Assembly: GCA_004552615.1 (NCBI GenBank)
Contig: SFNZ01000015.1
Coordinates: forward strand, 1 to 29,603
DNA: 29,603 nucleotides
Reading direction: 5' to 3'
From: Bacteroidales bacterium
GTDB taxonomy: Bacteria > Bacteroidota > Bacteroidia > Bacteroidales > UBA932
The position numbers and the translations under genes are program-made. A model generated the notes under the pieces. That model searched no databases and was not told the origin of the DNA. It saw nothing but the letters and a program-made list of their open reading frames with translations. Positions 15,588 to 24,100 of the stretch are shown here, one piece after another. The first letter of the stretch is position 1. Each line of letters begins with the position of its first letter.

Positions 15588-16283
15588 ATGAAGAAGAAAA
15601 TTATGGATGCCCTGCAACAGAAGTACAAGAATCTGGGGCTGGAGAACGAGGTTTTTGAAAGGGTCGCCTCATCCGTAGAAACTTTCATCACAGACGAGAC
15701 ACTTGACGCATTCGTTGCGAATGCGGAAGGTATGCTCAAATCATATCAGAGTATGGGCGACAAGCATCGTGCGGCTCTTGCTGACGCAAAGAAGAAGCAG
15801 GACGAGATTCAGGCCCAGCTCGACGAAGCTCTAAAAAAGGTCAACCCTGAGCCACCGAAGGACGATAATAAAAACGAGCCTGAAGACTTGAAGGCCGTTA
15901 TTGCTGCTGCGGTTGCTGAAGCGGTCAAGCCTTTGCAGGAGAAGATTAGCGGATTCGAGGGGGAATCAGCCGCCAAGCAGGTTTACAATGGAGCCAAGGA
16001 TGGGTTCTTCGCAAACGACTATGCGAAGAAATACACTGCGGAACGTGACACCGCTTGGAAGATTGCTGAAAAGATTTTCGAGGCCGGAGGCAAGAAGATG
16101 AAGGCGGAGGAGTTGCAGAAAGAGGCGATGGACACCTTCAATACTCTTGTTGCGGCCAAGGGAGTTGACACAAGCAAGCCGTTCCCGAAAGACCCTCAGG
16201 GTCCCAAGGAGTTCGATTTCTCGGACGAGAAGAAGATTCTCGAGAAAGAGGGTCTTCTCAAGCCGGAGAAAAAGGACGAGTAG
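15588..16283 (+). CDS. Capsid scaffolding-like protein
   Basis: A 231-residue, highly charged, mostly helical protein with a predicted coiled coil near residues 55-85 (KKKQDEIQAQLDEALKK), a Pro/Asn/Glu-rich linker (NPEPPKDDNKNEPED) and an acidic-basic C-terminus ending EKEGLLKPEKKDE. Two genes upstream of the major capsid protein and with this composition, it is best read as the head scaffold; a protease domain is not seen. ATG 15588 is preferred because 15555 lies within the terminator stem. Confidence 0.75.
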   Translation: MKKKIMDALQQKYKNLGLENEVFERVASSVETFITDETLDAFVANAEGMLKSYQSMGDKHRAALADAKKKQDEIQAQLDEALKKVNPEPPKDDNKNEPEDLKAVIAAAVAEAVKPLQEKISGFEGESAAKQVYNGAKDGFFANDYAKKYTAERDTAWKIAEKIFEAGGKKMKAEELQKEAMDTFNTLVAAKGVDTSKPFPKDPQGPKEFDFSDEKKILEKEGLLKPEKKDE

Positions 16284-16314
16284 TATTTATGTTTAACCAA
16301 AAAACGTAATTCAG

Positions 16315-16689
16315 ATGAAAGGTTACGGAAACTCATTTGTCAGCGGCAGAGAGAGCATAGATGCGAGCAGGACTCCGTTATGGCTCTCAGTTGACGAGAC
16401 CTATCCGGGCGGCTGCGTGCTGACCGGAAGCAAAGGAACCGTGATTCCGGCAGGAACTGCGGTCAAGGTATCAAAGCCGGGAGGTGCGGCTACCGTTTAC
16501 ACATCCGAAGATTCAACATCAAGCCCTGTGGTGACAGGTCTGTTGCTTGAGGATGTGACAATCGGCGAAGCCGGCGCAACCGGAACAGTAGTAACAAAAG
16601 GCCAGTATCTTGCATCGCGCGGAGCGGCTCTCGCCGCCAATATCCGTGCTGCAGTTGAAGGCAGAATTTCATTCGTGGAGGGAGTGTAA
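16315..16689 (+). CDS. Head decoration-like protein
   Basis: A 124-residue protein rich in Gly, Ala, Thr and Val with beta-strand pattern: GTVIPAGTAVKVSKPG, VVTGLLLEDVTIGEAG and VVTKGQYLASRG. This resembles lambda gpD-type or head-fibre-type decoration proteins and lies directly before the major capsid gene, 3 bases apart. It probably sits on the capsid surface; assignment is from pattern and position. Confidence 0.65.
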   Translation: MKGYGNSFVSGRESIDASRTPLWLSVDETYPGGCVLTGSKGTVIPAGTAVKVSKPGGAATVYTSEDSTSSPVVTGLLLEDVTIGEAGATGTVVTKGQYLASRGAALAANIRAAVEGRISFVEGV

Positions 16690-16692
16690 GCT

Positions 16693-17904
16693 ATGGAAAT
16701 TTACAATGGACTTGATACCCTTATGTCAGTTAAGGGTCTGACCTCTAACGAGGCATTTCAGGCGTATTACGACCAGGTTCTCTCCTCAAGGGAGAATGAG
16801 GCACTGAACATCAGCGGCTTCGAGACTTGGGACGTTCCGCAGATTGACTTCACTTACGAGCAGCTCGAAATCGAGAGCAACATAAAGGTTATGGCGACTT
16901 ACGTTGACCTTAACTCCGAGGCAATCCCGGTTGGTAGCAAGCTCGGCGATGTTATCCGTGGCTCAATCCCACGTCAGAAGGCTCGCTTCATCATTGGCGA
17001 GAACGACTACCGCAAGCAGATGATGGTTCTTGAGAGAATCAACACCGCCGCAAGGCTTACGGGTGCAAACGCCTCCGAGTCTGCAAAGGCAGCAATATCA
17101 AGAATCCTGTTCGGAGGTCTTGCAGACCTTCAGGATGCCCATATCGGCTCCCTGAACTATCAGGTCGGCCAGATGAAGTCCGCAGGTGCGGTTACTCTCA
17201 CCGATGCGAACAACCCGAGAGGTATCCAGAACGTGACGTTCTCGGCACAGGTTCCTACCGCGAACGTAACCACCCTTGCCACTACAAAGAGGTGGTTCAC
17301 GGATGCCGCCAAGACTACCGAGGGAACTGCAAGCAATCCTACACAGGATATTAAGGACCTCATCAGCGCAGCGAAAGACCGCTACGACGATGTTATCCTT
17401 GAGGTGGATGAGAAGTCCTTCCTTCAGGACATGAAGCACAGCAAGTGGCAGATTGCTCTCGGCTATATCATCATGCCTACCCTGCTCGCAGGCGGAAAGG
17501 ATGCGACAACCGATGCGTCTGCAGTTGCAGTCACTTCCGCATCTTCAGACGATGTTATCAAGAACGCATTCATCAAGTTCTGCGGTGTCCCGGTTGAGTT
17601 CAGCAAGACCGTCTGCGGTGTTGAGAAATGGAACAGCGGCAGCAAGGCTCTGGAGCGCACCAAGCTCCGTGCATTCAACGCTGATACATATCTCGCAAGG
17701 CCGTCCGGTGCTCTCGGCTCAATCAAGAACGTAGTTCCTCTGCGTCCTGATTCTTCAGCCATCTCCTCTCTGATTTTCGGAGGCAGGGGAATCATAGAGT
17801 ACAGGTATGACGCAAAGCACAAGACTCAGGACTGGGGTTCAGAGCTGACCGTGCTGGCCGTTCCTTCAAGGCCGAAGGATATGTTCTACCTGCACACGAA
17901 GTAG
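16693..17904 (+). CDS. Major capsid protein
   Basis: A 403-residue protein in the canonical head position after scaffold and decoration genes. It has a helical N-terminal arm, a segment ARFIIGENDYRKQMMVLERINTAA-like that resembles the HK97-fold spine helix region, an Ala/Thr-rich insertion in the middle, and C-terminal strands (LTVLAVPSRPKDMF). It should form the HK97-fold shell. No cleavage site is obvious. Assignment is strong from order and length, but the subfamily is not recognised. Confidence 0.85.
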   Translation: MEIYNGLDTLMSVKGLTSNEAFQAYYDQVLSSRENEALNISGFETWDVPQIDFTYEQLEIESNIKVMATYVDLNSEAIPVGSKLGDVIRGSIPRQKARFIIGENDYRKQMMVLERINTAARLTGANASESAKAAISRILFGGLADLQDAHIGSLNYQVGQMKSAGAVTLTDANNPRGIQNVTFSAQVPTANVTTLATTKRWFTDAAKTTEGTASNPTQDIKDLISAAKDRYDDVILEVDEKSFLQDMKHSKWQIALGYIIMPTLLAGGKDATTDASAVAVTSASSDDVIKNAFIKFCGVPVEFSKTVCGVEKWNSGSKALERTKLRAFNADTYLARPSGALGSIKNVVPLRPDSSAISSLIFGGRGIIEYRYDAKHKTQDWGSELTVLAVPSRPKDMFYLHTK

Positions 17905-17924
17905 AATGCTAAAAATGGAATGAT

Positions 17925-18326
17925 ATGACGGTAGGGGAATATTTGAGCTCTTTGGTGTTCGGTCTTGACTTGACCGACACCGTGCTTGAAAGGTCTGCGA
18001 AAAGCCCGATTGAGGTCGGTTTGCAGCCATTCGAGCTTACGGATGATGCCTATCCTGCTGAAAGGGACGAGGATTTTCAGAAAAGGCTTGACTATGCGTC
18101 CTCTACCGTCTATTACTCCGTACTTGGAGTATTCGCCGGTGGTGGATATACGGAGCAGGTAGGAGATGTCAAAATCTCGAAGGGCGGCTACACAATCACG
18201 ATGGCCGACCGGGAGAGGTTTCAGGCTCTTGCGGACAATCTCAGGCTGAAACATGGCTTCGAGGTGGAGACTTCGCACGACACCGGAGGAATATATGATT
18301 TGGGCTATATGAGGTATCATCTATGA
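17925..18326 (+). CDS. Head-tail connector protein (DUF6706-like)
   Basis: A 133-residue protein following the major capsid gene. It begins MTVGEYLSSLVFGLDL and is mostly helical, with a beta segment VKISKGGYTITM near the C-terminus. Small helical proteins at this position act as head completion adaptors (lambda gpW/HK97 gp6/SPP1 gp15 type). The last codons overlap the next ATG. Function is inferred from position and similarity to Bacteroidota phage connectors. Confidence 0.7.
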   Translation: MTVGEYLSSLVFGLDLTDTVLERSAKSPIEVGLQPFELTDDAYPAERDEDFQKRLDYASSTVYYSVLGVFAGGGYTEQVGDVKISKGGYTITMADRERFQALADNLRLKHGFEVETSHDTGGIYDLGYMRYHL

Positions 18327-18658
18327 ATCTGATAAAATTCAGGGACACCTGCACGATTATGCGTGGCACGGGAGAGGTTGACTGTTACGACAATCCGATT
18401 GAGGATGCCGTTTACGAGGGTCAGTGCCTGTACGAGGAAGGAGGAAAGAACTGGTCATCAGATATGGTGACAAGGACTCCAACCGTTTTCCTTCCGGGCA
18501 ATGACGTTCTTGTGAACATCAACGACCGGATTCAGGTAACTACGGAGAGTGGCAGGGAAATCAGGGCTTACGCAAAGTCGGTGAGGGATGTCCGCCTGAG
18601 GGTTATGCAGACATTGGATATTACCAAGATTGAGTTGAAACAGGCTTTCGAGGACTGA
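18323..18658 (+). CDS. Head closure protein (SPP1 gp16-like)
   Basis: A 111-residue beta-rich protein with the pattern of phage head-tail joining proteins: FRDTCTIMRGTG near the start, YEGQCLYEE, then VLVNINDRIQVTTESGREIRAY. It should cap the connector before tail attachment. It overlaps the previous gene by 4 bases (ATGA) and is one base from the next, fitting the usual neck-gene order. Confidence 0.72.
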   Translation: MNLIKFRDTCTIMRGTGEVDCYDNPIEDAVYEGQCLYEEGGKNWSSDMVTRTPTVFLPGNDVLVNINDRIQVTTESGREIRAYAKSVRDVRLRVMQTLDITKIELKQAFED

Positions 18659-18659
18659 T

Positions 18660-19145
18660 ATGGCAAGGGTGCGCAAGAGGTCAAAGGCAGGTTGGATGAA
18701 GGCTAACCAGAAGCTGATTGAACGGAAGATAGATGAGGTCGGCAATGGAACATTGAACAGGCTTCTTAAGGTGCTTTACACGGCTGCGCAGGATGTGATG
18801 GATTACATTGACTCGCAGAAGGTCATACCGATTTATACAGGAAACCTCAAGGATGCAACGGGAATTGGCGTATATTGTAACGGGGTACTCAAAAGCTACG
18901 TTCCGTCACAGATTGCCACAAGGCCGCAAAGCTCCGGATTCCACCACAAAAACGTGTATGACATCTGGGGACATCAGTATCTGTCTGACGCACTCGAAGC
19001 GGCCTCGAAAGAGGATTACAGCAAGGGGATATGGATTGTCCTTTTCTCCGCAGTCCCATACGCCTTTTATATCGAGGAGAGGGATGGATTCTTCTCCGGC
19101 ATAAAGGACGTTATGCTAAACGCAATTATTAGTGAACTGATGTAG
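18660..19145 (+). CDS. HK97 gp10-like tail completion/neck protein
   Basis: A 161-residue protein with a basic N-terminus (MARVRKRSKAGWMK), the motif PIYTGNLKDATGIGVY typical of the gp10-like family ('TGNLR.S'), and VPYAFYIEERDGFF near the end, another family hallmark. These proteins join the tail terminator to the head. Order in the neck cluster agrees. Confidence 0.75.
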   Translation: MARVRKRSKAGWMKANQKLIERKIDEVGNGTLNRLLKVLYTAAQDVMDYIDSQKVIPIYTGNLKDATGIGVYCNGVLKSYVPSQIATRPQSSGFHHKNVYDIWGHQYLSDALEAASKEDYSKGIWIVLFSAVPYAFYIEERDGFFSGIKDVMLNAIISELM

Positions 19146-19146
19146 T

Positions 19147-19575
19147 ATGACAACATTGACCGCACACCCGGATAAGGCATTGAAAAGCATTCTCGAAGAC
19201 ACGGTAACAGTAGTCGCCGGTCATTATGAGGAATATACCATCAACGTCTATGCGCACGGTGAAATGCCGACTGACAAGCTGCCTGACGAGTTCATCAGGA
19301 TAGAGCGCAACGGCTCTATCAAGACAAGGACGAATCCGATAGGCTATCTCTATGGAGACCTTGCCGTGACGGTATATGTCAAAGCGCAGGGCAACGGGGT
19401 GGTCAAGAACAACAGGGTCGATTCAATCCTTGAGCAGCTTCAGGGCATTGACGGGGCGGTCTCCGAAGGCTTCTATTTTAGGCTCAGTCCGGACAACATC
19501 ATAGCTCCCACGTACATTGACCCGTCAAGCAATTTCTCGCTTACGGTCATAAACGTGGAATGGCATACAGTATAA
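19147..19575 (+). CDS. Tail terminator protein (DUF3168/gpU-like)
   Basis: A 142-residue protein just before the major tail gene, where tail terminators lie. Features: N-terminal helix LTAHPDKALKSILED, then strands FIRIERNGSIKTR and LAVTVYVKAQGNG, and a C-terminal strand ending LTVINVEWHTV. It should form the ring that stops tail tube growth. Assigned from order and size. Confidence 0.65.
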   Translation: MTTLTAHPDKALKSILEDTVTVVAGHYEEYTINVYAHGEMPTDKLPDEFIRIERNGSIKTRTNPIGYLYGDLAVTVYVKAQGNGVVKNNRVDSILEQLQGIDGAVSEGFYFRLSPDNIIAPTYIDPSSNFSLTVINVEWHTV

Positions 19576-19577
19576 TT

Positions 19578-19591
19578 TTAAAACGTTTTAA
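19578..19591. promoter_or_regulatory. 14-bp perfect palindrome before the major tail gene
   Basis: TTAAAACGTTTTAA lies three bases before the ATG at 19595. It may be an operator, or an A/T-rich translation enhancer as seen before highly expressed Bacteroidota genes. Confidence 0.3.
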
Positions 19592-19594
19592 GAT

Positions 19595-20179
19595 ATGGCA
19601 ACAACCATTGGAAAATTCGATACCGTCACTTCGGTATTCGCTGGTGTCAGTGACATCATAGTTGGCGATGTCGCTGCGGATTCCGCATACGAAGCCGGAA
19701 CTCTTGACACCCTGTTCGCAGCAGCAAAGAGCGTCGGACAGGTTAAAGAGGACTCTACAAACTGGACGGGTGATGACCCTACCGTTGACTCCGTAAAGGA
19801 CGAGAAAGGTAACATCATCACCACCAAGACCACCGCAGGAACATTCGCATTCGAGTTCCTTATGGCCTCTATGTCCGAGAATATCCTGAAAGCCTTTATG
19901 AAGGCTTCCGATGTGACCTCCGTGGTCGGTTCAGATGGGCCTTTCGGCTCATCCGCTACCGGTGTCAAGATTGTTGACCTGCCTGTGACCGTGCGTCCTA
20001 TTATGGTGGTCAACGACGTGGCCGACAAGTGCATCGTGTTCCCGAAGGCAAAGATTGTCGCATCAGTGACAAGGGAGGATGGCGTGTTCTTCGTGAAGGG
20101 CACAGCCACCGCCGAGTTCGTTGATACGACCAAGCTCGGAACATTTATGCTCCTGAACGGAATATCCCTCACTTACTAA
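19595..20179 (+). CDS. Major tail (tube) protein
   Basis: A 194-residue protein rich in Thr, Val, Ala and Asp, with beta-strand pattern throughout and no cysteine-pair or helix-rich domain: SVFAGVSDIIVGDVAA near the start and TAEFVDTTKLGTFMLLNGI at the end. It sits between the tail terminator and the tail assembly chaperones, the conserved position of the tube protein. Its A/T-rich start region and the terminator directly after it suggest high, separate expression. Assignment by order is strong. Confidence 0.8.
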   Translation: MATTIGKFDTVTSVFAGVSDIIVGDVAADSAYEAGTLDTLFAAAKSVGQVKEDSTNWTGDDPTVDSVKDEKGNIITTKTTAGTFAFEFLMASMSENILKAFMKASDVTSVVGSDGPFGSSATGVKIVDLPVTVRPIMVVNDVADKCIVFPKAKIVASVTREDGVFFVKGTATAEFVDTTKLGTFMLLNGISLTY

Positions 20180-20207
20180 TTGAGGGCATATCACCTCCTT
20201 TTCATCC

Positions 20208-20242
20208 GGGCAGGTGGGCTTGCGGCCTGCTTGCCCTTTTTT
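20208..20242 (+). terminator. Intrinsic terminator after the major tail gene
   Basis: A 12-bp GC-rich stem with a few G-U pairs (20208-20219 with 20225-20236), loop TTGCG, then six T at 20237-20242. No promoter follows, so it probably lowers expression of the downstream tail genes rather than ending the operon. A smaller hairpin CCCTCA/TGAGGG (about 20167-20186) covers the tail gene stop. Confidence 0.9.
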
Positions 20243-20252
20243 GATAAAATGA

Positions 20253-20798
20253 ATGTATATGGAAGACAAGAAAATGGATGCACAGGGACTCAGCGAGGCT
20301 GAACTTGGCATAAGGCAGGGCGCACCGTGCAAAGTAGAGGTGCAGGGCAAGACGTATAAGGTGTTGCAGATTAGCAACGCAGTGAGACGCAGAATCAGCG
20401 ATTTGGAGAAAGAGGCTTTCTTTCTTGAGCAGAAAGCCAAGGACGGGCTGACACTCAAGGAGGCGAAGCGGATTGACCGGAAGATAAGGACCCTCCACAG
20501 CAAGACCGCTGCGTATTATCTTCTCGGGAACTGGGCGATATTCATCCGGCCATTGTGGGCATTGAAGTGGAGACTGCTCGACCTGAAGGACAGCGAGGTG
20601 ACGTATTCGATTAACGCAATGGGCGCAAACAACCGTGGTGTGGATTTTTTCTTGGCCAACTGGCAGATTACAAAGGTTCAACTCGCTCTCTCTACGAGGC
20701 TGGTTGGCAAAGGAATAAAGCAGTACGAGGAAAGGATGGAGAGCGCAGAGGGGATGCTCCGGGAGGACGGTTTGGAGACAAGTCGGGACAGCAGGTAG
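20253..20798 (+). CDS. Tail assembly chaperone (gpG-like)
   Basis: A 181-residue charged, mostly helical protein between the major tail protein and the tape measure, the standard place of the G/GT chaperones. The core has VQGKTYKVLQISNAVRRR and a long helical region, ending with the short hydrophilic LETSRDSR. The downstream frame lacks a start and continues as clear protein, so this gene should also be the first part of a longer frameshift product. The chaperones coat the tape measure during tail assembly. Confidence 0.75.
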   Translation: MYMEDKKMDAQGLSEAELGIRQGAPCKVEVQGKTYKVLQISNAVRRRISDLEKEAFFLEQKAKDGLTLKEAKRIDRKIRTLHSKTAAYYLLGNWAIFIRPLWALKWRLLDLKDSEVTYSINAMGANNRGVDFFLANWQITKVQLALSTRLVGKGIKQYEERMESAEGMLREDGLETSRDSR

Positions 20799-21112
20799 CG
20801 TCTTTCTTCGACACGGGTTCGGACAACGAGAAGATAAAACATATCTATGGGAACTACAATTTCTGGTCGTGGCTGCGTTATTGGTATCTTGACTCGGAGA
20901 AGATGGTGACCCTTATGCTTGTTGACAAGCCGTACTACGACTATGACTACAAGTATTACGATAAGGTCACGGAGGACAACGGGAGTGAGCTGAACTCGGA
21001 TGACAAGACAAAGAGCATCCTTGCGAGGTTCGGCATAGGTGTCGGGAAAGACCCTGCGGAGATGGATATGGAGGAACTTCAGGAATATGGTATGTCATTG
21101 GAGGACAAGTAA
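20777..21112 (+). CDS. Frameshift extension of the tail chaperone (gpT-like part)
   Basis: This frame is open from 20615 to 21112, shifted -1 from the G-like gene, and has no ATG, GTG or TTG before ATG 20903. Yet the stretch from about 20780 to 20902 reads as convincing protein (SGQQVASFFDTG, HIYGNYNFWSWLRYW) continuous with the part after 20903. It must therefore be reached by a -1 frameshift, as in lambda gpGT. A slip at TTTGGAG (20771-20777) would give ...DGLE-DKSGQQ. This is not a canonical slippery heptamer, so the exact site is uncertain. The product ends 14 bases before the tape measure gene. Confidence 0.7.
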   Translation, partial: DKSGQQVASFFDTGSDNEKIKHIYGNYNFWSWLRYWYLDSEKMVTLMLVDKPYYDYDYKYYDKVTEDNGSELNSDDKTKSILARFGIGVGKDPAEMDMEELQEYGMSLEDK

Positions 21113-21126
21113 AAAGACAATAGAAT

Positions 21127-24100
21127 ATGGCAGACGATAAATTGATATTTCCTATTGGCTTCGACACGCAGAGCGGAAAGGACGATGCCAAGAGGGACAC
21201 GAAGGAGGTGCTTGAGGAGCTTCAGAAGCTCGTCGACAAGCATCCCCTGAAGGTCAAGATGGAGATAAGCAAGGAGGACAGGAGTTCGATGAGGGACTTC
21301 GCTGACATCCTGCGCAAGATGTCGGAAAACGCAAAAAAAGGAGCGAAAGACATAAGCTCCTTCAAAGCGAAGATGGCAGAGCTGAATAAGCAGTGGGATA
21401 AGCTCACGGCTTCGCAGAGGGCCGGGGCAGAGGGAAACGCACTGCGTCAGCAATACCGTGACCTCGCAAGAGAGGCCGGAGGCTACACTTCGACCTTAAA
21501 GGCTTCCGTCAAGGCGGAGGACCAGTCGAACCAGGCCCTTGAGAAGAAAAGGCAGAAGCTCATTGCCGCGAATGCGGAGTATCAGAAGCAGGACGGATAT
21601 GTAAAGAGGCTCATAACGAGACTCGGCCTTTACACTGCGATTTTCGCAGGAGTGCGCTTTGCGAAGAAGATACGTGAAACCACAGCCGAGTTCGAGCTGC
21701 AAAGGGTTTCGCTCGGTGCGTTGATTCAGGACACGGAGAAGGCCGAGCAGCTTTTCAGCCAGATAAAGGCCGCTGCGGTCAAGTCACCGTTTGAAATCAA
21801 AGACCTCGTTTCGTACACCAAGCAGCTTGCGGCATACAAGATAGAGGCCAATGACCTGTTCGACACGATGATGCGGCTCTCGGACATATCGGCAGGTCTT
21901 GGTGCGGATATGAGCCGTATCGTGCTTGCATATGGACAGATTAAGGGAGCCGGCGTGCTGAAGGGTACAGAATTGCGCCAGATTACGGAACTTGGTATTC
22001 CTATGGTAGATTTGCTCGCACAGAAGCTCACCGACCTGCGGGGTGAACTTGTCACTACGGGTGACGTCTTCAAGCTCATATCCGAAAAGGCCATATCGTT
22101 TACTACCGTGAAGGAGATTTTCGACGATATGACCAATGCCGGAGGAATGTTCTACAAGATGCAGGAGAAGCAGTCGGAGACTCTTGCTGGAAGGTGGAGC
22201 AACCTGAAGGACAGCATCAGCATAGCCTATGACGAGATGGGCAACACCAAGCTTGCAAGCGCTGCCATGAATTTGATAATTTTTATCCTTAAAGGCATGG
22301 CCGATCATTGGAAGGTGGTGTATGACCTCGTTGCGGGGGTATCGGGTGCACTTATCGCTTACGTGGCAGCAGCAAAGGCCGCTGCGGTAGCCACTACGGC
22401 AATGACCGTTGCGCAGGCACGCGAGAATGCGCTTCTCAAGAGCAATGCCGTTTGGTTTCCAAAGATAGTGGCCGGTCTGATGTCGGAGACAAGGGCGAGG
22501 GCCGTATCAATCGCCATGTCAAAGAGGCTCGTTCAGGCGAGGATAGCGGAGGCCACTGCAACCGGGTTGGTATCCAGAGCCCTTGCCAAACTGAGGGTTG
22601 CGTTGCTGTCGAATCCTTACGGAATCGCCATAGCGGCCATTGTCGGCCTCGGTGCGGCCATATTCAACTTCGCAAAGCACGCCAAGACCGCAAAGGAGAG
22701 GGCAGAGGAACTGAATGAGAGTGTGGCGCAGTTGCAGAACAAGCAGGATTCAGTCGGAGTCCTAATCAAGAGATATGAGGAATTAAGCCAGAAAGTGGAG
22801 AGAACCGCTGCGGAGCAAAAGGAACTCAACAAGGTGACAAAGCAGCTTGCCGACACGTACCCCGGAGCTATAAATCAGGTCAAGGAATATGGGAAAGAGC
22901 TTGGTCTATCTGCGGAAAAAGCAAAGGCTCTTTACGAGGCTGAACAGGAGCTTATGAAAGGGCAGCTTGAGAAGCAGCTTGACAAGGACGAAAAGAAACT
23001 GAAAAAGTTGCAAACGCAGTATAATAGTTATGCTGACCAGCTCATATCCGGGGAGACTACAATTTCTGATGAGTTCGGCAACGAGTATATAGTTCCATTA
23101 AGCGAAAGTGAGATTAGCCGCATCAAGAAGAATATGGATAATCTCGAAGGTGATATAAAATCATTATCCGAAGCTGTCCATAACGCAAGGGTCGCATTGG
23201 GGCGTGAAACTAATAAAACTGAAGATAATGTAACGGACACATTTACATCCATACAGAATAAACTTAGAAGCTTTATGGTGGATGTTCGAAATGCATCCGG
23301 CGAGAAAGTACGTCTGTTTCAGGATGATGAGATAACTGCAATGAGCAGTCAGGCCGATGCGATAGCGAAAGCCGTTGACATCTACAAGGAGCGTGACGAG
23401 AAAATCAAGACGCTTACCGCATCGCTGAAAAACCTTAGTCCGGAGGAAAGAAAAGAGACTGAAGCTTCTATTGCAACCTCGCAGGCATACAAGGATGCGG
23501 CATATTCCGTGCTTGAATATTTTAATGCGCTCGATAAATTGTCAAGTGACAGTAAGAGCACTAAAGCAACGGACAACCGTCTTCAGATGCTTCAGGAGGA
23601 GGTCAAGCTATTGGAGCAGGTATATACCAAGTTCAAGGAATACCAGAGATACATGTCGTCCGACAAGGCCATCGAAAAGACGAGGCAGTATTTCGGCGAC
23701 ACGATAAGCTCGCTCCGTTTCGGCCCTGCCTTCGACAGCAAGACAATGGTCGAGTTCTTGCGCAAGTATCAGGACGCAATGAAGTCGCTACCGAAGTCAG
23801 AGAAAGCCGTGCTTGAGGTCGGTTTCAAGGCGGACAACATATCTTGGGATGAGTTCAAGCAGAACATCAAGAGGAACATCGAACAAATATCCGAGGAAAT
23901 ATCGAAGTCCCGTGCCGCTCAGGATTTCTTCAACAACATCCTCGGACTGACCGGGGATAGGGACTTGTCTGCAAACCTGACAATGAGCGTCTATGGAGTT
24001 GACAGTCCGCAGGGAGACCTCGGAGAGATGTTCGCAAAGACCATAGCGAAAGATATGCAGAAGCAAATTCAGCAGTACATCGGGGATGTTGACATATCCG

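Noticed and set aside
19588..20172. Long minus-strand frame opposite the major tail gene
   Set aside because: Same length as the tail gene and without domain pattern; codon shadow.
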